A DNA stretch of 28,227 nucleotides from an uncultured Veillonellaceae bacterium. GTDB lineage: Bacteria; Bacillota; Negativicutes; Veillonellales; Negativicoccaceae. Below, in pieces: positions 15,557 to 23,405 of this stretch (position 1 is its first letter; every line of letters begins with the position of its first letter). A program made the position numbers and the translations under genes. The stretch spans positions 1 through 28,227 of the forward strand of contig CAMYCX010000008.1 in NCBI GenBank assembly GCA_947254705.1. The letters run 5' to 3'. The notes below the pieces were generated by a model. It was not told the origin of the DNA. It made no database searches and saw only the letters and a program-made list of their open reading frames with translations.

Positions 15557-16839
15557 TCCACTTCACCGTCTTTCATCACGCAGCGACCGTCCACCCAAGT
15601 GGCAACCGCCCTCCCGATCAAGCGTTTATCGGCAAACGGCGTATATCGTGATTGGGTATACAAACGTGTCGGATCGACCGTCCATTCCGCCTCCGTATCG
15701 ATCACCGTCACATCGGCCGGTGCGCCGACCTGCCATGTGCCGCCTTCCAATCCTAAAATACGCGCAGGTGCGGCGGACATCGCGTCCATCGCGCGTGCCA
15801 GCGACACATATCCCGGCGCTACCGCATATGTCAATACCGCCGCCAGAGAAGTTTCCAACCCGCTCATGCCGTTCGGTGCACAGCAGAACGGGACATCTTT
15901 TTCTTCATCCGCATGCGGCGAATGATCCGTTACAATCGCGTCAATCGTGCCGTCGGCCAATCCTTCCAACAACGCCTGCCGATCTTGCTCCTCACGCAAC
16001 GGCGGCGCCACCTTGCCGGCCGTCCGATAGCCCCGCAACTCTTCATCCGTCAGCGACAGATGATGCGCCGTTACTTCCGCGGTAACCTTCACGCCGCGTG
16101 CTTTCGCCGCCCGCACCAACGCGACGGCATGTGCCGAACTCAAATGAGCGATATGCAAATGCACACCGGTCAGCTCCGCCAGCATAATGTCGCGTGCCAC
16201 GGCAATATCTTCCGCCACACGCGGCCGTCCGATCAGACCGAGCTCCGCCGAGCAATGTCCTTCGTGCATCGTTCCTTGCCCTGCCATGGTCATATCTTCC
16301 GCATGATCGATAATCGGCTTTCCGAACGTCACCGCATATTCCATGGCCCGACGCATGAATTCCGCGCTTTCTACATAATGTCCGTCGTCGGAAAATCCGA
16401 GTGCGCCGCCTTGTGCCATATCTCCCATATCCGACAACACCTGTCCGTCCAAATTCTGAGAAATCGCACCGTACACGCCGACTTTCACCCGTCCGACTTC
16501 ACGTGCCCGCTCTTTCACTGCGTTAAGTGCCATCAACGAATCAATCACCGGATTGGTATTGGCCATCGTCACGACACGAGTCAACCCGCCGGCCGCCGCC
16601 GCCCGCGTACCGGATGCAATGGATTCCTTGGCTTCCTGCCCCGGTTCACGCAAATGCACATGCATATCCGTCATGCCCGGTACAAGCAAGTGTGCGCCGA
16701 TATCTTCTACCGTCATCTCCGCCGTCGGTGTAATCACATCTTCTACCGCCGCAATCCGACCTTCCGCCAACAGCACATCACAACGACAGCGCTGTCCCGC
16801 TTCATTAATGCGCGTTCCGTTCTTCAGCAAGTGCTTCAA
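15553..16839 (-). CDS. pyrC: Dihydroorotase (type I)
   Basis: Zinc amidohydrolase cyclising carbamoyl aspartate to dihydroorotate, the third step of UMP synthesis. The 428-residue product carries the metal-binding DMHVHLREPG (58-67; H60, H62), FSDDGHYV with D151, further His ligands in IDHAEDM and HIAHLSS, and the catalytic Asp in TDHSPH. This pattern and length are of the long Firmicute-type dihydroorotase. The start is a TTG codon (16839-16837) with a strong GGAGGGG Shine-Dalgarno just upstream; the next in-frame Met is about 40 residues in and would remove conserved sequence. It overlaps the end of pyrB by 35 bases. Confidence 0.96.
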   Translation of the reverse strand: MKHLLKNGTRINEAGQRCRCDVLLAEGRIAAVEDVITPTAEMTVEDIGAHLLVPGMTDMHVHLREPGQEAKESIASGTRAAAAGGLTRVVTMANTNPVIDSLMALNAVKERAREVGRVKVGVYGAISQNLDGQVLSDMGDMAQGGALGFSDDGHYVESAEFMRRAMEYAVTFGKPIIDHAEDMTMAGQGTMHEGHCSAELGLIGRPRVAEDIAVARDIMLAELTGVHLHIAHLSSAHAVALVRAAKARGVKVTAEVTAHHLSLTDEELRGYRTAGKVAPPLREEQDRQALLEGLADGTIDAIVTDHSPHADEEKDVPFCCAPNGMSGLETSLAAVLTYAVAPGYVSLARAMDAMSAAPARILGLEGGTWQVGAPADVTVIDTEAEWTVDPTRLYTQSRYTPFADKRLIGRAVATWVDGRCVMKDGEVE

Positions 16840-17782
16840 TGCCTTCCCCTCCGTTCAGTACCAAGTGTAAAATCGCCATCCGTACCGCCAGTCCGTTACG
16901 TACCTGTTCCTGTAAAAACGTCTGCGGTGCATACGCCAACTCATGAGAAATTTCCACCCCACGTTGAATCGGACCGGGATGCATCACCATCACGTCCGGC
17001 TTCGCCGCCGCCAAACGCTCCGTGTTCAACCCGAACATCCGCGCATACTCACGCCGATTCGGGATAAAGCCGGCCGCCGCCCGTTCCGTCTGAATCCGTA
17101 AAATTTGGATTACATCCGCATCACGAATCCCGTCTTCGATCGAATCGTACAGCTCTACGCCGTCCCGCTGCAATTCCCGCGGTACCAATGTCCGCGGTCC
17201 GACGAGACGTACCTTTGCTCCCATCTTCAGAAAACCTTGCATATCGCTGCGCGCCACCCGCGAATGACGAACATCACCGACAATCGCATACGTCAGTCCT
17301 GCGATTTTCCCCTTGCGCTCGCGTACCGTAAACAAATCCAGTAACCCTTGCGAAGGATGTGCATGCAAGCCGTCACCGGCATTGATAACCGCGGGTACCG
17401 TGCCGGTCGTTCGCCCCAGCTCCGCCGCATATGCTGCCGCTCCCGATGCACTGTGTCGTAAAACCAACGCATCCGGCGCCAGTGCACTCAATGTCATCAA
17501 TGTATCACGCCAGCTTTCCCCTTTTGACATCGAACTTGTACTTTGCGTGATATTAATGACATCGGCCCCCAAATACTTGCCGGCCAACTCAAATGAACTC
17601 CGTGTCCGTGTCGATGCTTCGGCAAATATGGTAACGATCGACTTGCCGCGCAACAAATCCGCTTTTTTATACCCGCGTGCGATAAATGACTTCATCACCT
17701 GCGCATTTGCCAATACCGTCTCGATATCGGCGACGGACAACGACGCCAAGTCTACCAACGAACGCCCTCGCCAACTGTTCAT
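16805..17782 (-). CDS. pyrB: Aspartate carbamoyltransferase catalytic subunit
   Basis: Condenses carbamoyl phosphate with aspartate, the committed step of pyrimidine synthesis. The 325-residue protein shows the carbamoyl-phosphate loop EASTRTRSSFE (55-65), the lysine of the 80s loop in SMSKGESWRDT, GDGLHAHPSQGLLDL (136-150) and VMHPGPIQRGVE. No pyrI regulatory subunit gene is nearby, as in other Firmicutes. Start at 17782 (MNSWRGRSL) has GGAGG 8 bases upstream; the open frame to 17803 is leader sequence. First gene of the pyr operon, preceded by a PyrR-type attenuator. Confidence 0.97.
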   Translation of the reverse strand: MNSWRGRSLVDLASLSVADIETVLANAQVMKSFIARGYKKADLLRGKSIVTIFAEASTRTRSSFELAGKYLGADVINITQSTSSMSKGESWRDTLMTLSALAPDALVLRHSASGAAAYAAELGRTTGTVPAVINAGDGLHAHPSQGLLDLFTVRERKGKIAGLTYAIVGDVRHSRVARSDMQGFLKMGAKVRLVGPRTLVPRELQRDGVELYDSIEDGIRDADVIQILRIQTERAAAGFIPNRREYARMFGLNTERLAAAKPDVMVMHPGPIQRGVEISHELAYAPQTFLQEQVRNGLAVRMAILHLVLNGGEGIEALAEERNAH

Positions 17783-17801
17783 ACCCGCTCCTCCTTCAAA
17801 C

Positions 17802-17831
17802 AAAAAACCTCTTTATCCCGCGATAAAGAGG
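17802..17831 (-). terminator. Attenuator terminator of the pyr operon
   Basis: A perfect 10-bp stem (CCTCTTTATC / GATAAAGAGG) with a 4-base loop, followed on the minus strand by six T residues, sits 20 bases before the pyrB ATG. Confidence 0.9.
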
Positions 17832-17853
17832 TAGCCCAAACACAACTAAGCGA

Positions 17854-17891
17854 CCATCTTTTCTAGCCTCACGGGACTAAGTTAAAAGATG
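17854..17891 (-). promoter_or_regulatory. PyrR-binding anti-antiterminator hairpin
   Basis: The minus strand contains AGTCCCGTGAGGCT (17878-17865), matching the known PyrR-binding consensus ARUCCNGNGAGGYU at every position. It is flanked by a CATCTTTT / AAAAGATG stem. In the Bacillus model, UMP-bound PyrR stabilises this hairpin so that the downstream terminator at 17802-17831 forms and the pyr genes are shut off. Here that is inferred from sequence identity. Confidence 0.9.
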
Positions 17892-17923
17892 ACGACGATT
17901 TGTGACCGTCATTGATTTCTTTT

Positions 17924-17952
17924 ATTGTACGAGTTTGCCGCCAAAAAGTCAA
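17924..17952 (-). promoter_or_regulatory. Promoter of the pyr operon
   Basis: On the minus strand -35 TTGACT (17952-17947) and -10 TACAAT (17929-17924) are 17 bases apart, about 25 bases before the PyrR hairpin. Confidence 0.8.
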
Positions 17953-18067
17953 TGTTATTTTCCTTGTATCTTCCCGTTTATCCGACCTCGTCATGCGGAC
18001 GTCCGATCGCATGTTGCACTTCGTTTCCTGCCGATAAAAACGGATACCGCACCGTTTCCGTGACAAC

Positions 18068-18102
18068 AAAAAACGCACATCCGTCCAAGGACGGACATGC
18101 GT
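18068..18102 (-). terminator. Terminator of the HAD-rapZ-yvcK-whiA operon
   Basis: A 15-bp stem with two G-U pairs (AACGCATGTCCGTCC and its partner), a 2-base apparent loop, and six T residues on the minus strand, located 24 bases after the stop of the exported-protein gene. The remaining gap up to the pyr promoter (17953-18067) shows no gene. Confidence 0.9.
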
Positions 18103-18125
18103 TATATCTCACCGTACGTTTTCGA

Positions 18126-19226
18126 TTATTCCCCCGACGTTTCCGCCGGGACAAGCCAAATCCTGACGGGTAAATTCGATGCTCCCGCCGGCATCCAATG
18201 CAACAACACATCCCTTCCCGTATCGACATCCGCAATATGAATCGTATGTGTCGTGCTGTCACTTCCGATCGGATGACCGTCTGCCGTTCCCGCCAGACTC
18301 ACCACCGCTCGCCGCCCATGCTGCTCCACGGCGATGTCCCCCGCGTAGATACCGCCTTGCGGATTAAAGTACAATCGGTAACGCCCCGTTCCTTTGCTGG
18401 GGATCAGGATACGATACTGTACTCCGTAATTGCCGGTATTTTCCGTGGCCGTACCGCTGATTTCGTCCCGGCCTTGCAAAAATTGATCCGTATGACCGTC
18501 GGCAAGCAGTATCATACGCGTGCCGTCACGTCCGGGCTGATATGTTCCCGTTACGATATCCCGCCGCGTCACATCAAATGTACCGCGCAAGCGCACTGCA
18601 TCCAACGGCTGCTCCGGCCAAAAATGAAGATATTTCATGGCGGCACGCCCGTCAGGAATCATCGCCACCGCCACTTCAAATTCACGTGACGTATCCCATT
18701 CCAGCATGCCGCTCACCAGTTCCCCCGGCGCCACTGCGATCTCTCCGTCACGCAACAATACCTGCGGTTGCATGGCTTGCAAGCGTACATTGCGCCGTTG
18801 CGGAAGTGTCGTCAACTCATCTCGCGATATCCGACGCCCTACCTTGAGCCAATCCCGACTCGGCGGCGTCATAACATCCCGCCGAATACCGACACTCATC
18901 TCCCGTTCGCTGAGTCCGTAGACAACCAGACGCAACGGCGTATCCGTACCGTTGACGTGATAAAAATACAACCGTGTCGGTCCTTTGGTCCGACCGCGAT
19001 AGAGTATCCCCGGTGTTTCTACCGTCTCCGGGCTGTCCGAAAAACACAAATTCCCGTGATTATCCACTGTTGTTATCGGCAATGACAACGCCAGTAATGG
19101 CGGTTGCCAATCACTAAGTGCGGCCTCCGGATACGCCTGTTGTCCGTTTTGCGCCCAGCCGACCGCAGCGACCGAACCGATACTGAGCAGACTCATGAGA
19201 AATTTTCCGACGGATTTCAACTGCAT
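18126..19226 (-). CDS. Exported protein of unknown function, coupled to whiA
   Basis: I do not recognise this 366-residue protein. The first ~25 residues (MQLKSVGKFLMSLLSIGSVA) form a Sec signal: a basic start, a hydrophobic core and a likely signal peptidase I site near GWA-QNG. No lipobox cysteine is present. The mature part is rich in short beta-type segments (TRLYFYHVN, GRYRLYFNP, VRIWLVP), suggesting a beta-sandwich or cell-envelope protein. There are no obvious repeats or catalytic motifs. It starts 2 bases after the whiA stop with GGAGAGGAG overlapping that stop, and a strong terminator follows. It is therefore the last gene of the rapZ-yvcK-whiA operon. The gene is clear; the function is unknown. 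Confidence 0.88.
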   Translation of the reverse strand: MQLKSVGKFLMSLLSIGSVAAVGWAQNGQQAYPEAALSDWQPPLLALSLPITTVDNHGNLCFSDSPETVETPGILYRGRTKGPTRLYFYHVNGTDTPLRLVVYGLSEREMSVGIRRDVMTPPSRDWLKVGRRISRDELTTLPQRRNVRLQAMQPQVLLRDGEIAVAPGELVSGMLEWDTSREFEVAVAMIPDGRAAMKYLHFWPEQPLDAVRLRGTFDVTRRDIVTGTYQPGRDGTRMILLADGHTDQFLQGRDEISGTATENTGNYGVQYRILIPSKGTGRYRLYFNPQGGIYAGDIAVEQHGRRAVVSLAGTADGHPIGSDSTTHTIHIADVDTGRDVLLHWMPAGASNLPVRIWLVPAETSGE

Positions 19227-19228
19227 GC

Positions 19229-20161
19229 CTACTCCTCTCCTTTTGCCCGTAACACTTCCGCCATCGCCGCCAATTTACGATACCGGTGATACAACCCTGA
19301 TTTTGTGATTTGTCCGTCTAGCTCGGCCACCAACTCACGCAACGGTACTTCGGGATGAGACAGACGCAACTCCGCCGCCTCACGCAATCGTGGCGGCAAT
19401 GTGTGCAACGGCCGGTGACGACGAATCGTTTCAATATCGCGCATTTGCTTCACTGCCGCGTCCACCGTTTTTTGTAAATTGGCGGTTTCACAATTCACCA
19501 CCCGATTGACTCGATTGCGTACGTCTTTGACAACACGAGCGCTTTCAAATTGCAGATACGCCTGATCCGCTCCCATCACCTGCAACAGGCGCGACACCTG
19601 TTCTCCGTCTTTGACGTACACAATGGTATCCTCTTTCCGCGTCGCCGTGCGTCCCCGTACACCGAAATGCTCCCACAGACGGATGATCACTTCCGCAATC
19701 ACCGGTGAACGTGTCGTAATCTCCAAATGATAATCCCCTTGCGGGCGATTGACCGAACCGCCGCCCAGAAATGCCCCGCTCAGATACCCGCGCCGCTCAT
19801 CGAGCGTACCGAAACGCGTTTCGTCATTGACCTCGGTCAGCGGCCAGAGTCCTTCCTGCTGTAAAAAATGTAATCCCGCCGCGCCGTCGGCAATCGCCAA
19901 TGTATACACATTCTTCTTGCGCAAATGTGTACTGCGACGAACAGACACGCGAGGCGATACCCCGCCAAGCTGCTTAAGATACTGCCACATCTTGCGTGCG
20001 GTCGGATTGTGATGCGTGGCAAACTCCACCGTCGCACCGCGCGGTGTGATTCGCAACACCGCCCCCATCCGCAGCAACGCGATCATTTCCGCATGCTCCC
20101 CCGCTGTCGTTTCGGGACAAACGCGCGCCAATTCATCTTTTACTTCTTCCGCAAAGGACAC
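19229..20161 (-). CDS. whiA: WhiA-family DNA-binding protein
   Basis: Conserved Gram-positive protein linked to cell division and chromosome segregation in Bacillus and to sporulation in Streptomyces. The 310-residue product has an N-terminal WhiA domain, the degenerate LAGLIDADG-type homing-endonuclease fold around RGYLSGAFLGGGSVN, and a C-terminal helix-turn-helix region (REAAELRLSHPEVPLRELV). The start is most likely GTG at 20161-20159 (VSFAEEVKDEL, matching the family's MSFA start) with GGAGG 6 bases upstream. The frame stays open to 20254, but that overlaps yvcK and is not conserved. It lies 19 bases after yvcK. Confidence 0.94.
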   Translation of the reverse strand: MSFAEEVKDELARVCPETTAGEHAEMIALLRMGAVLRITPRGATVEFATHHNPTARKMWQYLKQLGGVSPRVSVRRSTHLRKKNVYTLAIADGAAGLHFLQQEGLWPLTEVNDETRFGTLDERRGYLSGAFLGGGSVNRPQGDYHLEITTRSPVIAEVIIRLWEHFGVRGRTATRKEDTIVYVKDGEQVSRLLQVMGADQAYLQFESARVVKDVRNRVNRVVNCETANLQKTVDAAVKQMRDIETIRRHRPLHTLPPRLREAAELRLSHPEVPLRELVAELDGQITKSGLYHRYRKLAAMAEVLRAKGEE

Positions 20162-20180
20162 GATTGCCTCCGTTCCGCCC

Positions 20181-21515
20181 TTAGCGGGCATTTTCAAAAT
20201 AATAATCCAACAGTTGCGGATGCATATCCGATTGTAACGCATATCCGATCGCAATCAATGCCTCGGCCAATAAATCGGGATCATGTGTAACGGTATCTCC
20301 CTCTGCCAAAACATGAGCCCGCACACACTTGACCCCCATGCGTGCAAGTTCTTCCGTATCCGCCTCGACCGGCATCGAGCCCAGCTCCCGATACCGTTTG
20401 AGCGTCGCCGCCGACGGTAATCGGTCATTGACCAATACATAGTCGACCACGCCCGGTCCGACATGGTCGAAAATCGCGCGCACGTGATCGGCGACAGTAT
20501 AGCCGTCCGTTTCCCCCGGCTGCGTCATCGCATTACAGATATAAATCTTAACCGCCGTGCTGCGCTGCAATGCCAACGCAATCTCCGGCACCAGTAAATT
20601 AGGCATCACGCTCGTATACAAGCTGCCCGGTCCGAATGTGATGATATCCGCCTGTGCAATGGCCTCAATGGCCGCCGGTACCGCCGACGGATTTTCCGGC
20701 AATACGTGCAGCCGACGAATTCGTCTTCCCGTCTGCGGGATATGCGACTCGCCGTCGACTACCGTACCGTCTTCCATCTCCGCACGCAAACGCAACCGCG
20801 CCGTACTCGACGGTACGACCTTACCGCGGACATTCAAAATCTCGCTTGCCGCCTCCAACGCCGTTTCCGGATCGCGATATCGTTCCATCAACGCCGCCAA
20901 AAACAAATTACCCATACTGTGGCCCGCCAATGCGCCCGTACCGCCGAAACGATGCTGAAACACTTCATCCATCAGCGTTTCCTTTTCCGCCATCGCCACC
21001 AGACAGTTCCGCAGATCTCCCGGTGCGATGATCCCCATCTCTTCACGCAAGCGCCCGCTCGATCCGCCGTCATCCGCGACTGTCACGATCGCCGTCACAT
21101 GCGATGTCTGTTTCTTCATCCCGCGCAGCAACGTCGACAGTCCTGTTCCGCCGCCGATCGCCACCACTGCCGGGCCGCGATCCCGACGAGCCCGCTCCAG
21201 CAGCAAATGCCCGAGCGCCCCCGTCCGTTCCGGTGCAATACTGTCCAGAATCCGCTGCATCAACAGGCGAAACCCTACCGCCATCAACACCGCGCCGACA
21301 ACGGACACCACCGCACCGACCGCCACCAGTACCGCATAATTATAATGTCCCGTCATCTCAAACACGACACGGAACAACCATTCTTCCACCACGCCGAAAA
21401 ACTGATAATTGAACATCATCGTCGTTCCGAAAATCAGTAAAATCAGACCGATGGAAAACATAAAAATCCAACGTTTAATTTTTAATCCCGGATAGAACCA
21501 TCGCCACAATCGCAT
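20181..21515 (-). CDS. yvcK: YvcK/CofD-like protein with N-terminal membrane segments
   Basis: Member of the YvcK (gluconeogenesis factor) family, needed in Bacillus for growth on gluconeogenic carbon sources and for normal cell-wall synthesis, and known to bind UDP-sugars. The 444-residue protein carries the CofD-like core from about residue 114: GGGTG (121-125), DDGGSSGRLR (148-157), FGPGSLYTSVMPNLLV. Two hydrophobic helices precede the core (about residues 16-34 and 60-83), so it is probably anchored to the inner membrane, unlike the ~317-residue soluble Bacillus form. ATG at 21515 lies 34 bases inside the end of rapZ, with AAGGGG upstream. Confidence 0.94.
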   Translation of the reverse strand: MRLWRWFYPGLKIKRWIFMFSIGLILLIFGTTMMFNYQFFGVVEEWLFRVVFEMTGHYNYAVLVAVGAVVSVVGAVLMAVGFRLLMQRILDSIAPERTGALGHLLLERARRDRGPAVVAIGGGTGLSTLLRGMKKQTSHVTAIVTVADDGGSSGRLREEMGIIAPGDLRNCLVAMAEKETLMDEVFQHRFGGTGALAGHSMGNLFLAALMERYRDPETALEAASEILNVRGKVVPSSTARLRLRAEMEDGTVVDGESHIPQTGRRIRRLHVLPENPSAVPAAIEAIAQADIITFGPGSLYTSVMPNLLVPEIALALQRSTAVKIYICNAMTQPGETDGYTVADHVRAIFDHVGPGVVDYVLVNDRLPSAATLKRYRELGSMPVEADTEELARMGVKCVRAHVLAEGDTVTHDPDLLAEALIAIGYALQSDMHPQLLDYYFENAR

Positions 21516-22444
21516 GTCGCATCCCCTTCTTCGTCCGACGCTTTGTCCCGATCATCTTCCCAGACATCCCGTCTGACTTCATTGCGATACAAATCCCGAT
21601 GCTCAACACGCACCGGCCAGTCCGCGGCGGCCAGCGTCTTTGCCAACTCCTCGGCCACCCACACCGACCGATGCATGCCGCCCGTACAACCGACGCCGAT
21701 AATGAGTTGCTCTTTTCCCTCTTTCCGATACTGCGGTACCAAAAAAGCCATCATCGAAGTCAGTCGCTCCATAAACTGCCGCGTCACCTCATGACCGGCA
21801 ATGTATGCCGCCACCTCCAGCACCCGTCCCGTTGCATGACGATACTCCTCAATATAGTACGGATTCGGTAAAAAGCGCACATCAAACATCACGTCCAAGT
21901 CCGGCGGCGTGCCGAACTTGAATCCGAACGAAACCACCGTTACGCCGAACCCTTCCGGCAAACGGTAACTGGAAAACGTCTTGTGCAACAAATCCTGTAA
22001 TGCCGCCGGCCGCATATGCGACGTGTCGATCACATGCTGCGCCTGCTCCTTGATCTGTGCCAACCGCTCCCGTTCCCGATGAATCCCGATCAGCAACCGA
22101 TCTCGCGGCGCCAACGGATGTGCCCGTCGGGTTTCCTTATACCGGCGGATCAGCACCTCATCCGACGCCTCCAGAAAAATCACCTCATAATCAATCTGCT
22201 GATCGCCCAACTGCTCCAGCGACTGGACCAAGGCATCAAAAAATTCACCGCCGCGAATATCCACGACCAATGCCACATGCTGCACCTTTTGTCCGCCCTG
22301 TCGGCAAATCTCCGCGAACTTCGGAATCAACACCGGCGGTAAATTATCCACACAAAAGTACCCCATGTCCTCCAAACAATGCAGCACATGCGACTTACCC
22401 GCACCGGACATTCCCGTCACGACCAGCAACCGAAACTCGCTCAT
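21482..22444 (-). CDS. rapZ: RNase adapter / nucleotide-binding protein RapZ
   Basis: P-loop ATPase family; in E. coli RapZ guides RNase E to the GlmZ small RNA and senses glucosamine-6-phosphate, while the Firmicute homologue YvcJ has a less defined role. The 320-residue protein has Walker A GMSGAGKS (11-18), YFCVDNLPP, FGFKFGTPPDLDVMFDVRFL and the C-terminal GCTGGMHRSV, all family hallmarks. Start at 22444 (MSEFRLLVV) overlaps the stop of the HAD gene (ATGA); the frame further upstream is inside that gene. The acidic C-terminal tail (DKASDEEGDATCDCGDG) is longer than conservation requires. Confidence 0.96.
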   Translation of the reverse strand: MSEFRLLVVTGMSGAGKSHVLHCLEDMGYFCVDNLPPVLIPKFAEICRQGGQKVQHVALVVDIRGGEFFDALVQSLEQLGDQQIDYEVIFLEASDEVLIRRYKETRRAHPLAPRDRLLIGIHRERERLAQIKEQAQHVIDTSHMRPAALQDLLHKTFSSYRLPEGFGVTVVSFGFKFGTPPDLDVMFDVRFLPNPYYIEEYRHATGRVLEVAAYIAGHEVTRQFMERLTSMMAFLVPQYRKEGKEQLIIGVGCTGGMHRSVWVAEELAKTLAAADWPVRVEHRDLYRNEVRRDVWEDDRDKASDEEGDATCDCGDGSIRD

Positions 22445-23262
22445 GATCCTTCCCCCAATACCGTTTGTGCCAACACCTGCGCCACACCGTCCTCTTCGTT
22501 CGTCGGTGCAATCAGACGCGCATACTCTTTGAGCTGCGGAATCGCATTGGCAACCGCCACCGGCCAACCGACAGCACGCAACATACTGACATCATTTTGC
22601 GCATTGCCGAACGCCATCGTACGTGTCAAATCGATCCCGTACCGAAGCGCCAACTGCTCCGTCGCAATCCCCTTGCTGACATGAGGTGCTACCATCTCAA
22701 AAAATTGATCCGCCGACTTCATGATCGTAATCCGATCGGCAAAACGCGGCGTAAACATCTCTGCCAACCGAGCCATCTTGACAGGATCCGGCTCATTGAA
22801 AATCATCTTCGTCGGCGCCGCATCCAAATGCCAAATCGCCTCACCGACAACCTCCGCCTTCACTTGGCAATGCGCCTCATAGTACGCGACATCCGGCGTA
22901 TATTCCCGCACCAGCAGACGATCATGCAAGTATACCTGTATCGGTGCGGCCACCGTCTTGGCCAACGCCAAAATCTCATTTGCAATCGGCAGCGACAACG
23001 GCTGATGATACAAGATCTCCCCCGACTCACACTGCGCGATCAATCCCCCCGAATACGCAATCAACGGAACATCGCCCAACCCGAGCGACCGCCCGATCTG
23101 TCGCGCGGAACAAAACATCCGCCCCGTCGCAATCACCACATGCACGCCACGCTCACGCACCCGCGTCAGCACCTCGCGCGTATATGTCGAAACCGTCGCA
23201 TCATCGTGCAACAATGTCTCATCCAAATCAATGACCACCATCTGTATCGTATCCTGTTGCAT
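22441..23262 (-). CDS. Cof-type HAD-superfamily phosphatase
   Basis: A 273-residue HAD hydrolase of the Cof (IIB cap) subfamily, which dephosphorylates sugar phosphates, phosphorylated cofactor precursors or flavin nucleotides. Motif I is IDLDETLL (11-18; D12 nucleophile, D14 acid/base), motif II is ATGR (45-48), motif III includes K197 and motif IV is GNAQND (219-224). The cap domain lies between about residues 82 and 185. ATG at 23262 has AAGGAGG 5 bases upstream; the longer frame to 23334 covers promoter sequence. It is the first gene of the rapZ-yvcK-whiA operon, overlapping rapZ by 4 bases. Substrate unknown. Confidence 0.94.
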   Translation of the reverse strand: MQQDTIQMVVIDLDETLLHDDATVSTYTREVLTRVRERGVHVVIATGRMFCSARQIGRSLGLGDVPLIAYSGGLIAQCESGEILYHQPLSLPIANEILALAKTVAAPIQVYLHDRLLVREYTPDVAYYEAHCQVKAEVVGEAIWHLDAAPTKMIFNEPDPVKMARLAEMFTPRFADRITIMKSADQFFEMVAPHVSKGIATEQLALRYGIDLTRTMAFGNAQNDVSMLRAVGWPVAVANAIPQLKEYARLIAPTNEEDGVAQVLAQTVLGEGS

Positions 23263-23283
23263 ACCGTCCTCCTTCATGATCTG

Positions 23284-23292
23284 ATTATACCA
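23284..23292 (-). promoter_or_regulatory. Extended -10 promoter of the HAD-rapZ-yvcK-whiA operon
   Basis: The minus strand reads TGGTATAAT (23292-23284): a perfect TATAAT hexamer with a TGn extension, 21 bases before the start codon. No good -35 is present, as is common for extended -10 promoters. Confidence 0.65.
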
Positions 23293-23348
23293 TAGCACGC
23301 CGTTTACCATGCCGTATATCGCCCCGAAGGACAACGCCCGCCTGCACG

Positions 23349-23375
23349 AAAAACGGCACCCGCATTCGAGTGCCG
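23349..23375 (-). terminator. Terminator of the TonB/ABC uptake operon
   Basis: A CGGCAC / GTGCCG stem with a 10-base loop, followed on the minus strand by five T residues, about 30 bases after the CGGC-protein stop. Confidence 0.78.
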
Positions 23376-23405
23376 CTTTCCTTCTGCCGATACGCTCTCA
23401 CCTGA

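Noticed and set aside
15913..17067. 384-codon plus-strand open frame opposite pyrC and pyrB
   Set aside because: His/Arg/Cys-rich antisense shadow without motifs; the opposite strand encodes well-conserved enzymes.
17869..18078. Small open frame in the pyr leader region
   Set aside because: It covers the promoter and PyrR hairpin, has no Shine-Dalgarno and no recognisable protein features.
20162..20254. Longer whiA starting at 20254
   Set aside because: It overlaps yvcK and is not conserved; GTG at 20161 with GGAGG gives the family's normal N-terminus.
22445..22567. Longer rapZ starting at 22567
   Set aside because: The extra part is out-of-frame HAD gene sequence; the ATG at 22444 overlaps the HAD stop and gives the conserved start.
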